35,387 nt of DNA from Oscillospiraceae bacterium. Its GTDB lineage: Bacteria; Bacillota; Clostridia; Oscillospirales; Oscillospiraceae. The stretch is taken from NCBI GenBank assembly GCA_902775355.1, contig CACYLY010000039.1:1-35387 (forward strand). The letters run 5' to 3'. Both the position numbers and the translations under genes were made by a program. The notes below the pieces were generated by a model. The model saw only the letters and a program-made list of their open reading frames with translations, was not told where the DNA came from and ran no database searches. Within the stretch, counting starts at the first letter, position 1; the number at the start of each line of letters is the position of its first letter. Positions 16,854 to 24,987 of the stretch are shown in pieces.

Positions 16854-17279
16854 TCAGGACGAAACGGCACTGATAAACAGTTCCATTCTGCTCGCGCTGG
16901 CCTCTTTCATCTGGTTTGTAACGTGCCCATACACGTCCAGCGTAAAGGCTGCGGTGGCGTGACCCAAATTTTCCTGAACGGTTTTGATGTCATCCCCACT
17001 CTTAATTGCAGCTACGGCATAGGTGTGACGGAGATCGTGAAAACGGGTATCCGGCAGGCCGAGCTTGACCATAACACGCTTGAAGCAATCATAAACCGTC
17101 CGGTAAGAGAGATAACCGCCGGTTGGATTGGTGAAGATCAGGTTGTTAGTTTCCCATTTCTTCCCCGCATCCAGCATCATCAGCGCCTGCCTCTTCTGCT
17201 GCTCACGAAACAACTTTTGTGAGGAGGAAAAAGTCCCCTCATATAAGGAAGAGATAAAAAAGGCACTTTTAACAACCAC
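16854..17279 (-). pseudogene. Truncated tyrosine recombinase (integrase C-terminus)
   Basis: Only 141 residues remain of a protein that normally has about 380. The C-terminal catalytic half is well preserved: HDLRH with His81/Arg84, LGH with His107, and the nucleophile Tyr117 in DVYGHVT. The core- and arm-binding domains, the first catalytic arginine and the catalytic lysine are missing. The first 20 or so residues are unrelated to integrases and come from sequence joined at about 17,220-17,280, suggesting a deletion fused this remnant to the neighbouring gene. The position just downstream of the tRNA-Val 3' end is where integrases of tRNA-targeting elements sit. Base composition is clearly more AT-rich than the left half. 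Confidence 0.85.
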
Positions 17280-17721
17280 TCGACAAAAAAACCCATAATA
17301 TTTTTATCGCCTTTTTCTCCTCTTTTCCGACAGCCTGCTGAGAAACACCCAGGCTATCAGCGATTTCCTTTTGCGTTTGCTGCTTATAATACCGTAAAAA
17401 CAAAATGGACTGATGCTCTTCTGAAAGCCGCCGGAACGCCTTGAAAAGCGCTTCACTTTGCATTAACTCCATCCATTCTGATGGAGTTTCACAGCGCTTC
17501 AAATCCTCAAGATTTATACACGGATCTTCCCCAGCAAGCGCCCTCGTATATTGTCCTCTATGTCCGTCAAGCTCGTCCTCAACAATTTGATCCAGCGAAT
17601 CAAACATCTTGTAATAGTCCTTGGTTGCTTCTTTGCTGCGTTGCACCTCCGTTGCTACAAAGCTATTAAAATATTTATCCGGATCTCTGATGTCCTCGGG
17701 TTTGGTTTTATGTTTTGACAT
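17269..17721 (-). CDS. Sigma-70 region 4-like mobile-element regulator
   Basis: The 150-residue protein has an ATG after GGAGGC. The C-terminal third reads LSEEHQSILFLRYYKQQTQKEIADSLGVSQQAVG, a sigma region-4 helix-turn-helix, preceded by a charged region of no recognised fold. Proteins of this shape are common in integrative elements of Firmicutes beside the integrase. The last residues WVFLSSGC look unlike family C-termini and overlap the integrase remnant by 11 bases, so the extreme C-terminus may have been replaced by the deletion junction. No target promoter can be named. Confidence 0.75.
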   Translation of the reverse strand: MSKHKTKPEDIRDPDKYFNSFVATEVQRSKEATKDYYKMFDSLDQIVEDELDGHRGQYTRALAGEDPCINLEDLKRCETPSEWMELMQSEALFKAFRRLSEEHQSILFLRYYKQQTQKEIADSLGVSQQAVGKEEKKAIKILWVFLSSGC

Positions 17722-17796
17722 GATGATGCCTCCGTTCTTTGAATGTTGATGTCGTGAAACTCAAAGAAACCGGAGACGCGCGGCTAACATAATAAA

Positions 17797-17839
17797 AACC
17801 CATCACCAAGGACCTTTCTCTCTGGCCTGGCGATGGGTT
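17797..17839 (-). terminator. Hairpin with minus-strand T-tract in the 17,722-18,104 gap
   Basis: Arms aacccatc (17797-17804) and gatgggtt (17832-17839) flank a 27-base internal stretch that can pair partly. On the minus strand they are followed by TTTATTAT, making a terminator or attenuator ahead of the sigma-like gene at 17721. The rest of this 383-base gap holds two further hairpins, listed separately, and no credible gene. Confidence 0.5.
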
Positions 17840-17922
17840 CTGTATATGCCTCTATGCCAGTCACAGAGTTTTTTTCTTTGGCTGGCTGGGACACACAAAT
17901 ATTTGAGTATCACAGGAACAAA

Positions 17923-17951
17923 GTGCGCCTTGTGTCGATATCAAGGCGCAC
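17923..17951. other. 10-base perfect inverted repeat
   Basis: Arms gtgcgccttg and caaggcgcac with a 9-base loop lie in the gene-free gap between the mobile-element remnant and the first lipoprotein gene. No T-tract is present on either side. It may be an operator or an element end. Confidence 0.5.
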
Positions 17952-18052
17952 CCATAATTAAGCACTTTTCGCTAAAATATGTTGTCGAATTTTGCGAGGG
18001 GGCGAGAATTAAGAATTGCAGAATGATCTCTTAATCTCCAGAAATAGAAGCA

Positions 18053-18079
18053 CCCGCCGTTCTGGATGAGAACGGCGGG
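18053..18079 (-). terminator. Hairpin terminator of the divergent lipoprotein gene
   Basis: An 11-base perfect stem (cccgccgttct / agaacggcggg) with loop ggatg lies 26 bases beyond the stop codon. The following minus-strand sequence tgcttctatttc is only moderately T-rich. Confidence 0.65.
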
Positions 18080-18104
18080 CTTCGTGTATTGGATTGACAG
18101 TCTC

Positions 18105-20330
18105 TTATCCACCCTGTTCGGAGATATAGATCCGTGCGCGACTCTGAATGACTTTGGCGCAGTCCTCAGCGCTGATTTGACCGGCAAAATAACGGCTCGC
18201 CTCGGCTTGTACGATCTCCCACACCGCGTCATCGTGGCGGTAGAGCACCGTCGCCCCGGTAAAGGCGTCGGCAAAGGCGCGCATATCCGTCTCGGCGTTC
18301 GGCCACTTGTCCATGAGGCCCTCCTGCTCGCGCTGCTGAAGCTCTCTTTGAATGGAAGCCTCCTGTCCGCCCAGCATGGCGCTAAAGGCGTAGGGGCGCG
18401 GATTCAGATAGAAGGTTCGCAGGAAGGCCCAGCATTCCTCCTTGTGCTGTGAATCCGCCGCCATGCCGAGCGCCGCAGCGCCCAGGGTGCTGTAGGGCTT
18501 GAGAACACTGCCCAGCTCCGGCAGGCCGACGATCGTCCAATTTCCTTCGCCGTACTGCTTTCCTGCGTTGGCGCCCTGCCACACATCGCCGTATTCGCTG
18601 AGGGTCAGCAGACCCTCGCCGTCCGCGAGGCTGTGCTGCACGCTGTAATAGTCCTCCGGCTCGACCGCCTGCTCGGGAAGCTGCATCACGGCCTCCAGAA
18701 TAGAGATGAAGTATGGGCTGTCAAAATGGCACTCGCCGCTGTCCCAGTCTACCAGCTTTTTGCCGGAGGCGTCGGTCAGAAGCTGCAAAAAGCCCATGCG
18801 GCTCCAGCTCTCGGCGGTGAACAGACGCTCGCAGCGATCGGTGCTTTCGGACAGGCGCAGCAGCTCGTCCCAGCTCCGCGCACTGCCGACTTTGGAAGCA
18901 AAGCCCGTGGCGGTGAGAAGCGAATAGTTTGTCACGACCTCATACAGCCCGCCGCGGATCTCCTGCGCCTGCAGAACATTCGGATAAAAGCTCTCGCGGC
19001 TCAGCTCGGGATCGGCGTCCAGATACGGATAGAGGTTTTCGAGCTTCCCGCCCACGGCCAGAGACGCCGCGTTCAGGCTGGTCAGGTCGAAAAGATCGGG
19101 GTGGACGTTGCCAGTGATGATGTCCATGGCCATCGCCTTTCGCGCTTCCTCCGTGGCCTGCTCCTGCTGCTGCCAATCGTTTGAGTGCTGGCCGGTGAAA
19201 TAGTCACGAACGACGATCATACACTCCGGGTGCGCCCGGTTCCAGTCGAGGATCGCGTCTTCGAGCCAGGATGACAGGAACAGCCGGTCGAGCACGACCA
19301 GCGTCATCGTCTCCGGTTCGCCGCTTTCCCCGACTTCCACATCCACCTGACGCATCCGGAACAGGCGGTTGTTGCCGTCGGCTGAAAAAAAGCCGCCCTC
19401 CGGGGCCTCGATCAGCGCGCGCCCGACGATGCCGACGCTCAGCCACTCAAACTGCTTTTCCAGCTTCCCGGTCTCCAAATCGAGGCCGTAGGCGGAGGTG
19501 CCGTCGGTGATGTAGATGTCCCAGCGCTCGCCGCCGCAGAGCAGGCTGCCGTCTTTGTCAAAGGGGATGGGTGCCCCAAAGCTGCGGCTCTCTTTGTCAA
19601 AAACCATGACAGCATACTGCCCGCTCGCGTTGGTATCGAGGATCAGCCGTCCGTCGCTCAGCAGCGCCAAGCGCTGGGAATCCTTCGCCGCGAGATCACA
19701 GAGATGTTCAATCTGATCGCCCATAGAGAAGAGCGACAGCCAGCCGTTGCCGAGCAAATACACGGTTTTGCCATCGGAGACCATCCAAAACGGGAAGAAA
19801 TCCTCGGGATAGCCCGCACCGTTCAGTTCCAGGCGCTTGAGCTCGCGCCCGTCCTTGTCGAGCTCGCGCAGCGTATACTCGAAAAGGCGCGATTCTTCAT
19901 TATACACGTCGTTGAGAACAAAGAGCGTACCGTGATCGGAGGCACCGAGGCCTTTGATCTGCACGCCGTCATAAGCGCTCAAAACCTGCCGGTCGCCGCC
20001 GTCCATGTCGTAGGAGCAAATGAGATGGGGTTTCTCAAAGCCCATGGTGTGCACATATAGCCGCCCGTCCAAGGTCACAAGTCCGCTTTGCCAGTCAAGG
20101 TTCATGTCCTCGGGCGGTTCGACCTGCGTAGAAGCCAGACGCAGCACCATATTCTTTTGCGCTTCCTCCGCCATTTTGACCGGCTCGCTATTCTGCTTCG
20201 GCCTGCTTGTTTGGCTTTGCGCACCTTTACCCTGTGTTTCTCCGCTCTGCGGTGCCGGACTGCAGGCGCAAAGTGACAGGCACAGGGCAAGAAGCAGAAG
20301 CCAGCTGATCCATTTTTTTGCATTTCTCAT
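18105..20330 (-). CDS. Propeller-like/solute-binding fusion lipoprotein (copy divergent from module A)
   Basis: The 741-residue protein starts at the ATG at 20330, preceded by a modest GAGAGGCG site. The signal peptide ends SLCAC with lipidated Cys23. Residues about 50-330 contain repeated short strands of the form GRLYV/GTLFV/GKTVYLL, suggesting a beta-propeller. The C-terminal half (about 345-741) resembles a family-1 extracellular solute-binding protein, with LYPYLDADPELSRESF near residue 430, GGLYE shortly after, and the C-terminal RARIYISEQGG. The same architecture and motifs recur in the three other copies of the window. No permease is nearby, so sensing of a solute is more likely than import. 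It is divergent from the module A sigma gene across a long dyad. The propeller assignment is by visual strand pattern only. Confidence 0.8.
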   Translation of the reverse strand: MRNAKKWISWLLLLALCLSLCACSPAPQSGETQGKGAQSQTSRPKQNSEPVKMAEEAQKNMVLRLASTQVEPPEDMNLDWQSGLVTLDGRLYVHTMGFEKPHLICSYDMDGGDRQVLSAYDGVQIKGLGASDHGTLFVLNDVYNEESRLFEYTLRELDKDGRELKRLELNGAGYPEDFFPFWMVSDGKTVYLLGNGWLSLFSMGDQIEHLCDLAAKDSQRLALLSDGRLILDTNASGQYAVMVFDKESRSFGAPIPFDKDGSLLCGGERWDIYITDGTSAYGLDLETGKLEKQFEWLSVGIVGRALIEAPEGGFFSADGNNRLFRMRQVDVEVGESGEPETMTLVVLDRLFLSSWLEDAILDWNRAHPECMIVVRDYFTGQHSNDWQQQEQATEEARKAMAMDIITGNVHPDLFDLTSLNAASLAVGGKLENLYPYLDADPELSRESFYPNVLQAQEIRGGLYEVVTNYSLLTATGFASKVGSARSWDELLRLSESTDRCERLFTAESWSRMGFLQLLTDASGKKLVDWDSGECHFDSPYFISILEAVMQLPEQAVEPEDYYSVQHSLADGEGLLTLSEYGDVWQGANAGKQYGEGNWTIVGLPELGSVLKPYSTLGAAALGMAADSQHKEECWAFLRTFYLNPRPYAFSAMLGGQEASIQRELQQREQEGLMDKWPNAETDMRAFADAFTGATVLYRHDDAVWEIVQAEASRYFAGQISAEDCAKVIQSRARIYISEQGG

Positions 20331-20351
20331 AAAAATACGCCTCTCTATCAA

Positions 20352-20419
20352 CAAGTTATGTCCCTTTTCGGGCGTCACAATGGAATATTCCATCAGAAGC
20401 GCAGAAAAGGGACAACTTG
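20352..20419. promoter_or_regulatory. Long dyad centred on a 14-base palindrome between divergent genes
   Basis: The left arm caagttatgtcccttttc (20352-20369) mirrors the right arm gaaaagggacaacttg (20404-20419), differing by two inserted bases. In the middle, atggaatattccat (20380-20393) is a perfect palindrome. The symmetry spans both divergent promoters, so one factor could control the lipoprotein and the sigma gene together. Confidence 0.65.
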
Positions 20420-20444
20420 AAAAACGAATCGGATTTGCTATACT
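20417..20444 (+). promoter_or_regulatory. Sigma-A-like promoter of module A sigma gene
   Basis: TTGAAA (20417-20422), a 16-base spacer and TATACT (20439-20444). The -35 box overlaps the right arm of the dyad. Unlike modules B and C, no TGTWACC-N15-CGTYTA site is visible here. Confidence 0.6.
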
Positions 20445-20469
20445 GAACTGGCAGAGAGGCGGTGGATTT

Positions 20470-20874
20470 GTGACCGATACTTTCTTGGAAGATCTCTATC
20501 GGGAGATGTATCAGAAAATTTATGCCTTTGCACGGGTGCGATTGCGGGATGACCAACTTGCGCAGGAGGTCACGCAGGATGTATTCGTACTGGCACAGGA
20601 GAAGCTGGACGAGCTGCGGCAGAGCCCCAATCCGCAGGGTTGGCTGATCCGCGCGGCCGGTTACGCCGTGCTGCACGCGCAGCGAGACCGGCAGTACATC
20701 GAGCAGCGCACCGTTCCCCTGGAGGAGACCCGTCTTTCCGCACCGCCCCCCGAAGCGGAAGACGACGAGCTGAAACGACGCATGAGCCCGCAGGAATGGC
20801 TGCTGCTGCGTGCCGTCTACTGTGACGGCTATTCGATCAAGGAGGCCGCGCCGGAAGCGCCTGCTTCGATGTAA
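20470..20874 (+). CDS. ECF-type sigma factor, module A, with probable C-terminal frameshift
   Basis: From the GTG at 20470, preceded by GAGAGGCGG, the protein has 134 residues. Region 2 is recognisable: FLEDLYREMYQKIYAFARVR, then DDQLAQEVTQDVFVLAQEKL. Region 4 begins normally (SPQEWLLLRAVYCDGYSIKEAA) but the frame then ends at atg-taa (20874). Skipping one base there, the next frame reads KQRLRREMSVEQKGGKQHVG and stops at 20935, overlapping the ATG of the membrane protein by 11 bases. That is what a normal region 4.2 followed by translational coupling would look like, so I infer a frameshift, probably with a small deletion near 20,850. As it stands the recognition helix is missing. An upstream ATG at 20380 lies in the palindrome and has no ribosome site. 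It is divergent from the lipoprotein gene. Confidence 0.65.
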   Translation: MTDTFLEDLYREMYQKIYAFARVRLRDDQLAQEVTQDVFVLAQEKLDELRQSPNPQGWLIRAAGYAVLHAQRDRQYIEQRTVPLEETRLSAPPPEAEDDELKRRMSPQEWLLLRAVYCDGYSIKEAAPEAPASM

Positions 20875-20924
20875 GCAGCGGTTGCGGCGGGAGATGAGTG
20901 TGGAACAGAAAGGAGGGAAACAGC

Positions 20925-22763
20925 ATGTCGGATAAGATCAGCCGTGAACAACTGAATACCATGCCTATTGCAAAGCTGGAGGAGCTGATCCGCTCGCTTC
21001 CGGCAGACTGTGACCCGGATTTCTGGATGCTCGTGATGGACGCTTATATGGAGCGCTCCGAACAGCCCATGCCGGATACCGAAGCGTCCCTTCAAGCGTT
21101 TTTCTCCGATTACAGCGGGACGGCGCCGATCTTCGCCGAGGCTCCTGCGCCCGCGAAAAAACAGAAGAAGGCGATCGTGACCGTGCTGCGCTTCGCGCTG
21201 GTCGCGGCGATTCTTGTAAGCCTCTTTACCGCGACCGCCTATGCCATGGGCTGGTTCGGCCTTCGGGAGCGCACGGTGCATACCGGCTACGAGACGACTC
21301 AGGCGGTCATAGAAGAGGATGGGACTAGCCATCTGGAGCCCGCCGAGGCCGTGCTCCTGCTGCCCACCGGCTACCGCGACAGCCCGGAATACCAGGCGGC
21401 GGCAGAGTGGTTTGCCTATGAGCTGGAATACCGCGAGACAAAAGCGGCAGAGAGCGTCGCTGCGGGAAACGGTGCCTGGGACTGGCTAGATATGGAGGCT
21501 GCCGAGGCGCTGATTGGGAACACTATTTACGATGCCAGCGACGCGACGATGGCGGAAAAGCTGCTGGAGATCCGGGATAAATACGGTCTGAAGCTCCACA
21601 GCTCCATGGTATTCCCGCCGACAAGCGCGGAGTTCTATCGGCTGACGGGCACAAAGCCCTTTTTCTCCGGCGAAGGGTACTTCGCGCCGATGTACGTCTT
21701 TGAGGATGGCGCTTACAAAGCGGAGGGCGGCATCGAGCTCTTCGGGCAGAGCTGTATCTGGACGCTGACCCGTTATGAGCCGGGCACGCTCCCTCCCTAT
21801 ATGAGCCTTTTGTGGAATGAGGACAGCTATGACGAGTGGGCCTATAAAACTGCGTCAGGCGCGGAGCTCTGCATCGACTGCAGCCGCGAAGGCACGGTGT
21901 TTGATCCCACGTCGGAGGACGCCGAGCCGCTCTATTCGGTGATCATCTATTACACCGGGGAAAACGCCTTCCTGACCTTGAGCGGCAGCATGCCCCGCGG
22001 CCGTGAAGGCGCTGAGGCGCTGGCCGAGGCCTTTGACTTTGCCTCCGCCTGTGAGGGCGTGCCGCAGGAAAACGGCTTGCTGGAGATTCGACCCTATACC
22101 GGGGAGAAGTCTGCCATCACGCTCTCCGAGCTTGCGCAGACGCCCGAGATCCGCGGTGCCAAGGCCTTTGCCGACTGGTATGTGGGATATAAGGGCAGCA
22201 TCATGGCGGTCGAGGGCTGCGTGGTCGGCTGTGATGAAGAAACCGCGCCGGAGATGCGCGCGGCCTTTGAGCGGATCGCCTCGGACTACGGTCTTTCCTA
22301 TGCCGACGACTGGAGCTGGATACACAACGGCTATGTCTATCCGCATGGGTATAACGGCGGTGTCAACGACTTCGATACCTATTCCGAACATCTGACCGAG
22401 GATGAGATATGGGCGCGGCTGGGTCAGGGGAGCTTTGACACGGTGGAGCTGCGCTCCGTGATGCTCTATCCCGGCGCTTTCTCGGTGGAGGCCGACGCCT
22501 ATCGCCTGCACTACATTCAAAAGGGCACGCTGTACACCAATATCTGCCTCGCCGGTGATTTGAGCGCGTACCGCGATGAATGGCTCTTTGAAACAGCCTG
22601 CGGCGAGGTGGTCTGCTGTGCCCTCAGCGGATCGGACCGGTATTCCGTGCCATATATCATCTACGAGACGCCAAGCGCTTATGTCCTGATCGTCCCGAAT
22701 CATCCGGACGTCTACAGCATCCAGGCCATCGCCTACGGCATCGACTTTACGCAATTTCGATAA
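20925..22763 (+). CDS. Single-pass membrane protein, anti-sigma-like, module A
   Basis: The 612-residue protein starts at the ATG at 20925 after AAAGGAGGG. Residues 1-82 are cytoplasmic and charged. One membrane helix (about 83-108) ends in the strikingly conserved SLFTATAYAMGWFGLR. The large outside domain then begins GYRDSPEYQAAAEW and shares a recognisable region with the module B protein (YGLKLHSS, FYRLTGTKPF, EDGAYKAE). It follows a sigma gene as anti-sigma factors do, but has no HxxxCxxC zinc motif and no family I can name. I infer that it holds the sigma factor and receives an outside signal. A second half (about 400-612) has no counterpart that I can identify. Translational coupling to the sigma gene is suggested by the overlapping shifted frame. 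Confidence 0.75.
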   Translation: MSDKISREQLNTMPIAKLEELIRSLPADCDPDFWMLVMDAYMERSEQPMPDTEASLQAFFSDYSGTAPIFAEAPAPAKKQKKAIVTVLRFALVAAILVSLFTATAYAMGWFGLRERTVHTGYETTQAVIEEDGTSHLEPAEAVLLLPTGYRDSPEYQAAAEWFAYELEYRETKAAESVAAGNGAWDWLDMEAAEALIGNTIYDASDATMAEKLLEIRDKYGLKLHSSMVFPPTSAEFYRLTGTKPFFSGEGYFAPMYVFEDGAYKAEGGIELFGQSCIWTLTRYEPGTLPPYMSLLWNEDSYDEWAYKTASGAELCIDCSREGTVFDPTSEDAEPLYSVIIYYTGENAFLTLSGSMPRGREGAEALAEAFDFASACEGVPQENGLLEIRPYTGEKSAITLSELAQTPEIRGAKAFADWYVGYKGSIMAVEGCVVGCDEETAPEMRAAFERIASDYGLSYADDWSWIHNGYVYPHGYNGGVNDFDTYSEHLTEDEIWARLGQGSFDTVELRSVMLYPGAFSVEADAYRLHYIQKGTLYTNICLAGDLSAYRDEWLFETACGEVVCCALSGSDRYSVPYIIYETPSAYVLIVPNHPDVYSIQAIAYGIDFTQFR

Positions 22764-22769
22764 CGAATA

Positions 22770-22808
22770 AAGAAACCGAGATTTCTGTCAAAAGAATCTC
22801 GGTTTCTT
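22770..22808 (+). terminator. Terminator after the module A membrane protein
   Basis: A 14-base perfect stem (aagaaaccgagatt / aatctcggtttctt) with an 11-base loop is followed by tgtcccttttttc. It separates the membrane protein from the lipoprotein gene that belongs to the same module order. Confidence 0.8.
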
Positions 22809-22877
22809 TGTCCCTTTTTTCTGCTTCTGTTGGAATAGTCAAGATGGTGGACTTCCACCGGAAGGAGAAACAAAAAG

Positions 22878-24937
22878 ATGAGAAAAAAGATAATCTCGCT
22901 GATGCTTCTGCTTGCGCTTTGTCTCTGCGCTTGCGGCAGTCATAAAGAAAGTGCTGACCTTACCGTGATCGGCGCGGAGGATCTGGCGTTAAAAATCGTC
23001 ACACCGAAGTATGCGCTGACACCGGAAAGCTATACGGAAAGCGCATGGATCGGGGCCGCGTTTACAAAGGCCGGAGACTCAATCTTTTATCTGGCAAGTG
23101 ATGAGCAAAGCAATCTGCTGTGTAGCCTGAATCTGAACACGATGGAGCGAAAAGAGCTGTTCCGAGACGAGGCACTTCTGCTGCAGGATATCGCAGCGGC
23201 ACAGGATGGCAGACTGTTTTTGCTTGCCGAGACGCAAAGTGGAGATACCCCGTGTATGATTCTCTGCCTTGACACAGACGGGGCGGAACTGACCCGTACT
23301 CTTGTATCGCTGGAACGCACGGAGGCAGTTCGGGAACTTGCCTGGGTTAATGAACAAGTGTTTCTGCTGGCAGGGAACAATCTGATCGTCTTTGACGACG
23401 ACGGTAAAGAACTCTCAGAGCGGCAGACGGTAGAAGTCGGAAGCACAACCCGCATGGCGGTCACGGGCCAAGGTGTGCTCGTCCTATTGCAGGGAAGTAT
23501 GAGCGGAGATACTATCTCCATTTGGAATAGCAAAAAGAAGAGGTTGGAGCAGGTCGTATCTATTGATCTTTCGTTCTCCCGTGTGGACGGCGGGACGACC
23601 TGGGATCTGTATCTTGACTGCCGCGGGGCGCTCTTCGGATATCGCATGTCCGATGGTACATTGGAGAAGCTCTTTTCCTGGAATGCGCTGGGACTGAACA
23701 GCGGTGCAGTTTTGGAGCTGGAGGATGGGCGTCTGGTAACCAATGCAGGGAGCGGTTATGAACAAAAGCACCCCCTTCGCATCCTCCGCCCAAGGGAAGA
23801 TACCGGCGAGGAAAGTTCCGTAATTCGTTTTGCCACCACGGGTCAATTCATGGATTCACGCATTCGCACAGCGATCCAGACATGGAACGGGGAGCATCCG
23901 GAGTGCCCCATAGAGGTGATCGACTACTCTGTTTATAACACCGGCGACGATCAGCGTCCCGGCCAGCTTCGACTGGCGGCGGATGTTGCCTCCGGGAACG
24001 GGCCGGATATTTATGACTTTTCGCTGGAATTCATTGATTCCGTACCATCCGCTCCATCCTTTGCTCGGCGGGGCTTGCTGGAGGATCTTTACCCCTATCT
24101 GGACGCAGACCCGGAGCTGAAGAGGGAGGATTTCCTCGGCGGCTTTTTCCAGGCAATGGAGATTGGCGGCGGGTTGTATGAGCTGACGACGGACTTCTAT
24201 CTTGTTAACTGTTTTGCGGATGCCCGTGTTGTGGGAGACCCATCTCAATGGACTTACCCTATGTAGATCGGATGTGGCTTCTCGGCAACATACTGGCTTG
24301 CTCCGACAGCAAACTGATTGATTGGGAAAAAGGCACCTGTGCTTTTGAATCAGACTATTTTCGAGCTCTTCTCGAAACAATCCGAGATATGCCTGAAACG
24401 GGAACTAGCCGCGAAGGAACTCTTGATATTACTAACAGCGAGGGTCTCTTGTATTATATGCCGATTGGGGACGTCTGGATGGCAAGCATTCCCGCCCGTG
24501 CCTTCGGAGAAAACTATTGTTTTCCCGGCCTGCCAGAGCTGGGAAACGTGTTTTTCCCTCAGCATAGTTTTGGTATTTCCAGTCTCTCCTCTCACAAGCA
24601 GGAGTGTTGGGAGTTCTTACGCCAGTTCTGGACGCGGCAGCAGGCAGAGAAATTCTGGCTCTCCCCGCGCCGCGACGTTATCCGGCAACAAATAAATCAG
24701 CAATGGGAGTCAGCTGTAAAAGGAGAATATGATCGTTTTCATCCACACGCCCGGCAGGCGATGGAGGATCTCTATTCCGTTATGGATAGCGTGACAATTG
24801 CCGCGCGACATGATCCTCAGATCTGGGCAATCGTCTGGCAGGAGGCAAGCGCCTACTTCTCCGGTGGCAGGAGCATAGAGGACACCATGCGGAACATCCA
24901 GTCCCGTGTCAGCCTCTATCTCGCCGAGCAGGGGTAA
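22878..24937 (+). pseudogene. Propeller-like/solute-binding lipoprotein of module A, broken by frameshifting deletion
   Basis: The start is good: GGAAGGAG then ATG, and a signal peptide ending CLCAC (Cys19). The first frame runs 462 residues with the family's strand-rich first half and then LYPYLDADPELKREDF near residue 405 and GGLYEL. It stops at 24266 after SQWT. The rest of the solute-binding domain continues in another frame from about 24251 (LPYVDRMWLLGN ... SRVSLYLAEQG) to 24937. Comparison with the module C copy indicates loss of about 13 codons' worth of sequence, not a multiple of three, at 24,250. The first half may still be made as a lipoprotein lacking the second lobe. The gene occupies the third position of module A, as intact copies do in B and C. 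Confidence 0.85.
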
Positions 24938-24948
24938 ACAAGCAAACA

Positions 24949-24986
24949 GCAAGACGCAGGAGCGGGAATCCGTTCCTGCGTCTTGC
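24949..24986. terminator. Bidirectional hairpin between convergent lipoprotein genes
   Basis: A 17-base stem (one G-U pair) from gcaagacgcaggagcgg to ccgttcctgcgtcttgc with loop gaat fills the gap between the module A and module B lipoprotein genes. T-tracts are poor on both sides, but stem strength and position fit a shared terminator. Confidence 0.7.
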
Positions 24987-24987
24987 G

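Noticed and set aside
17846-18034. 62-codon plus-strand frame in the gap after the mobile-element remnant
   Set aside because: No ribosome binding site, covers an inverted repeat, and no protein-like composition.
20020-20469. Long N-terminal extension of sigma A
   Set aside because: It runs back through the dyad and into the divergent lipoprotein gene; ECF region 2 starts right after the GTG at 20470.
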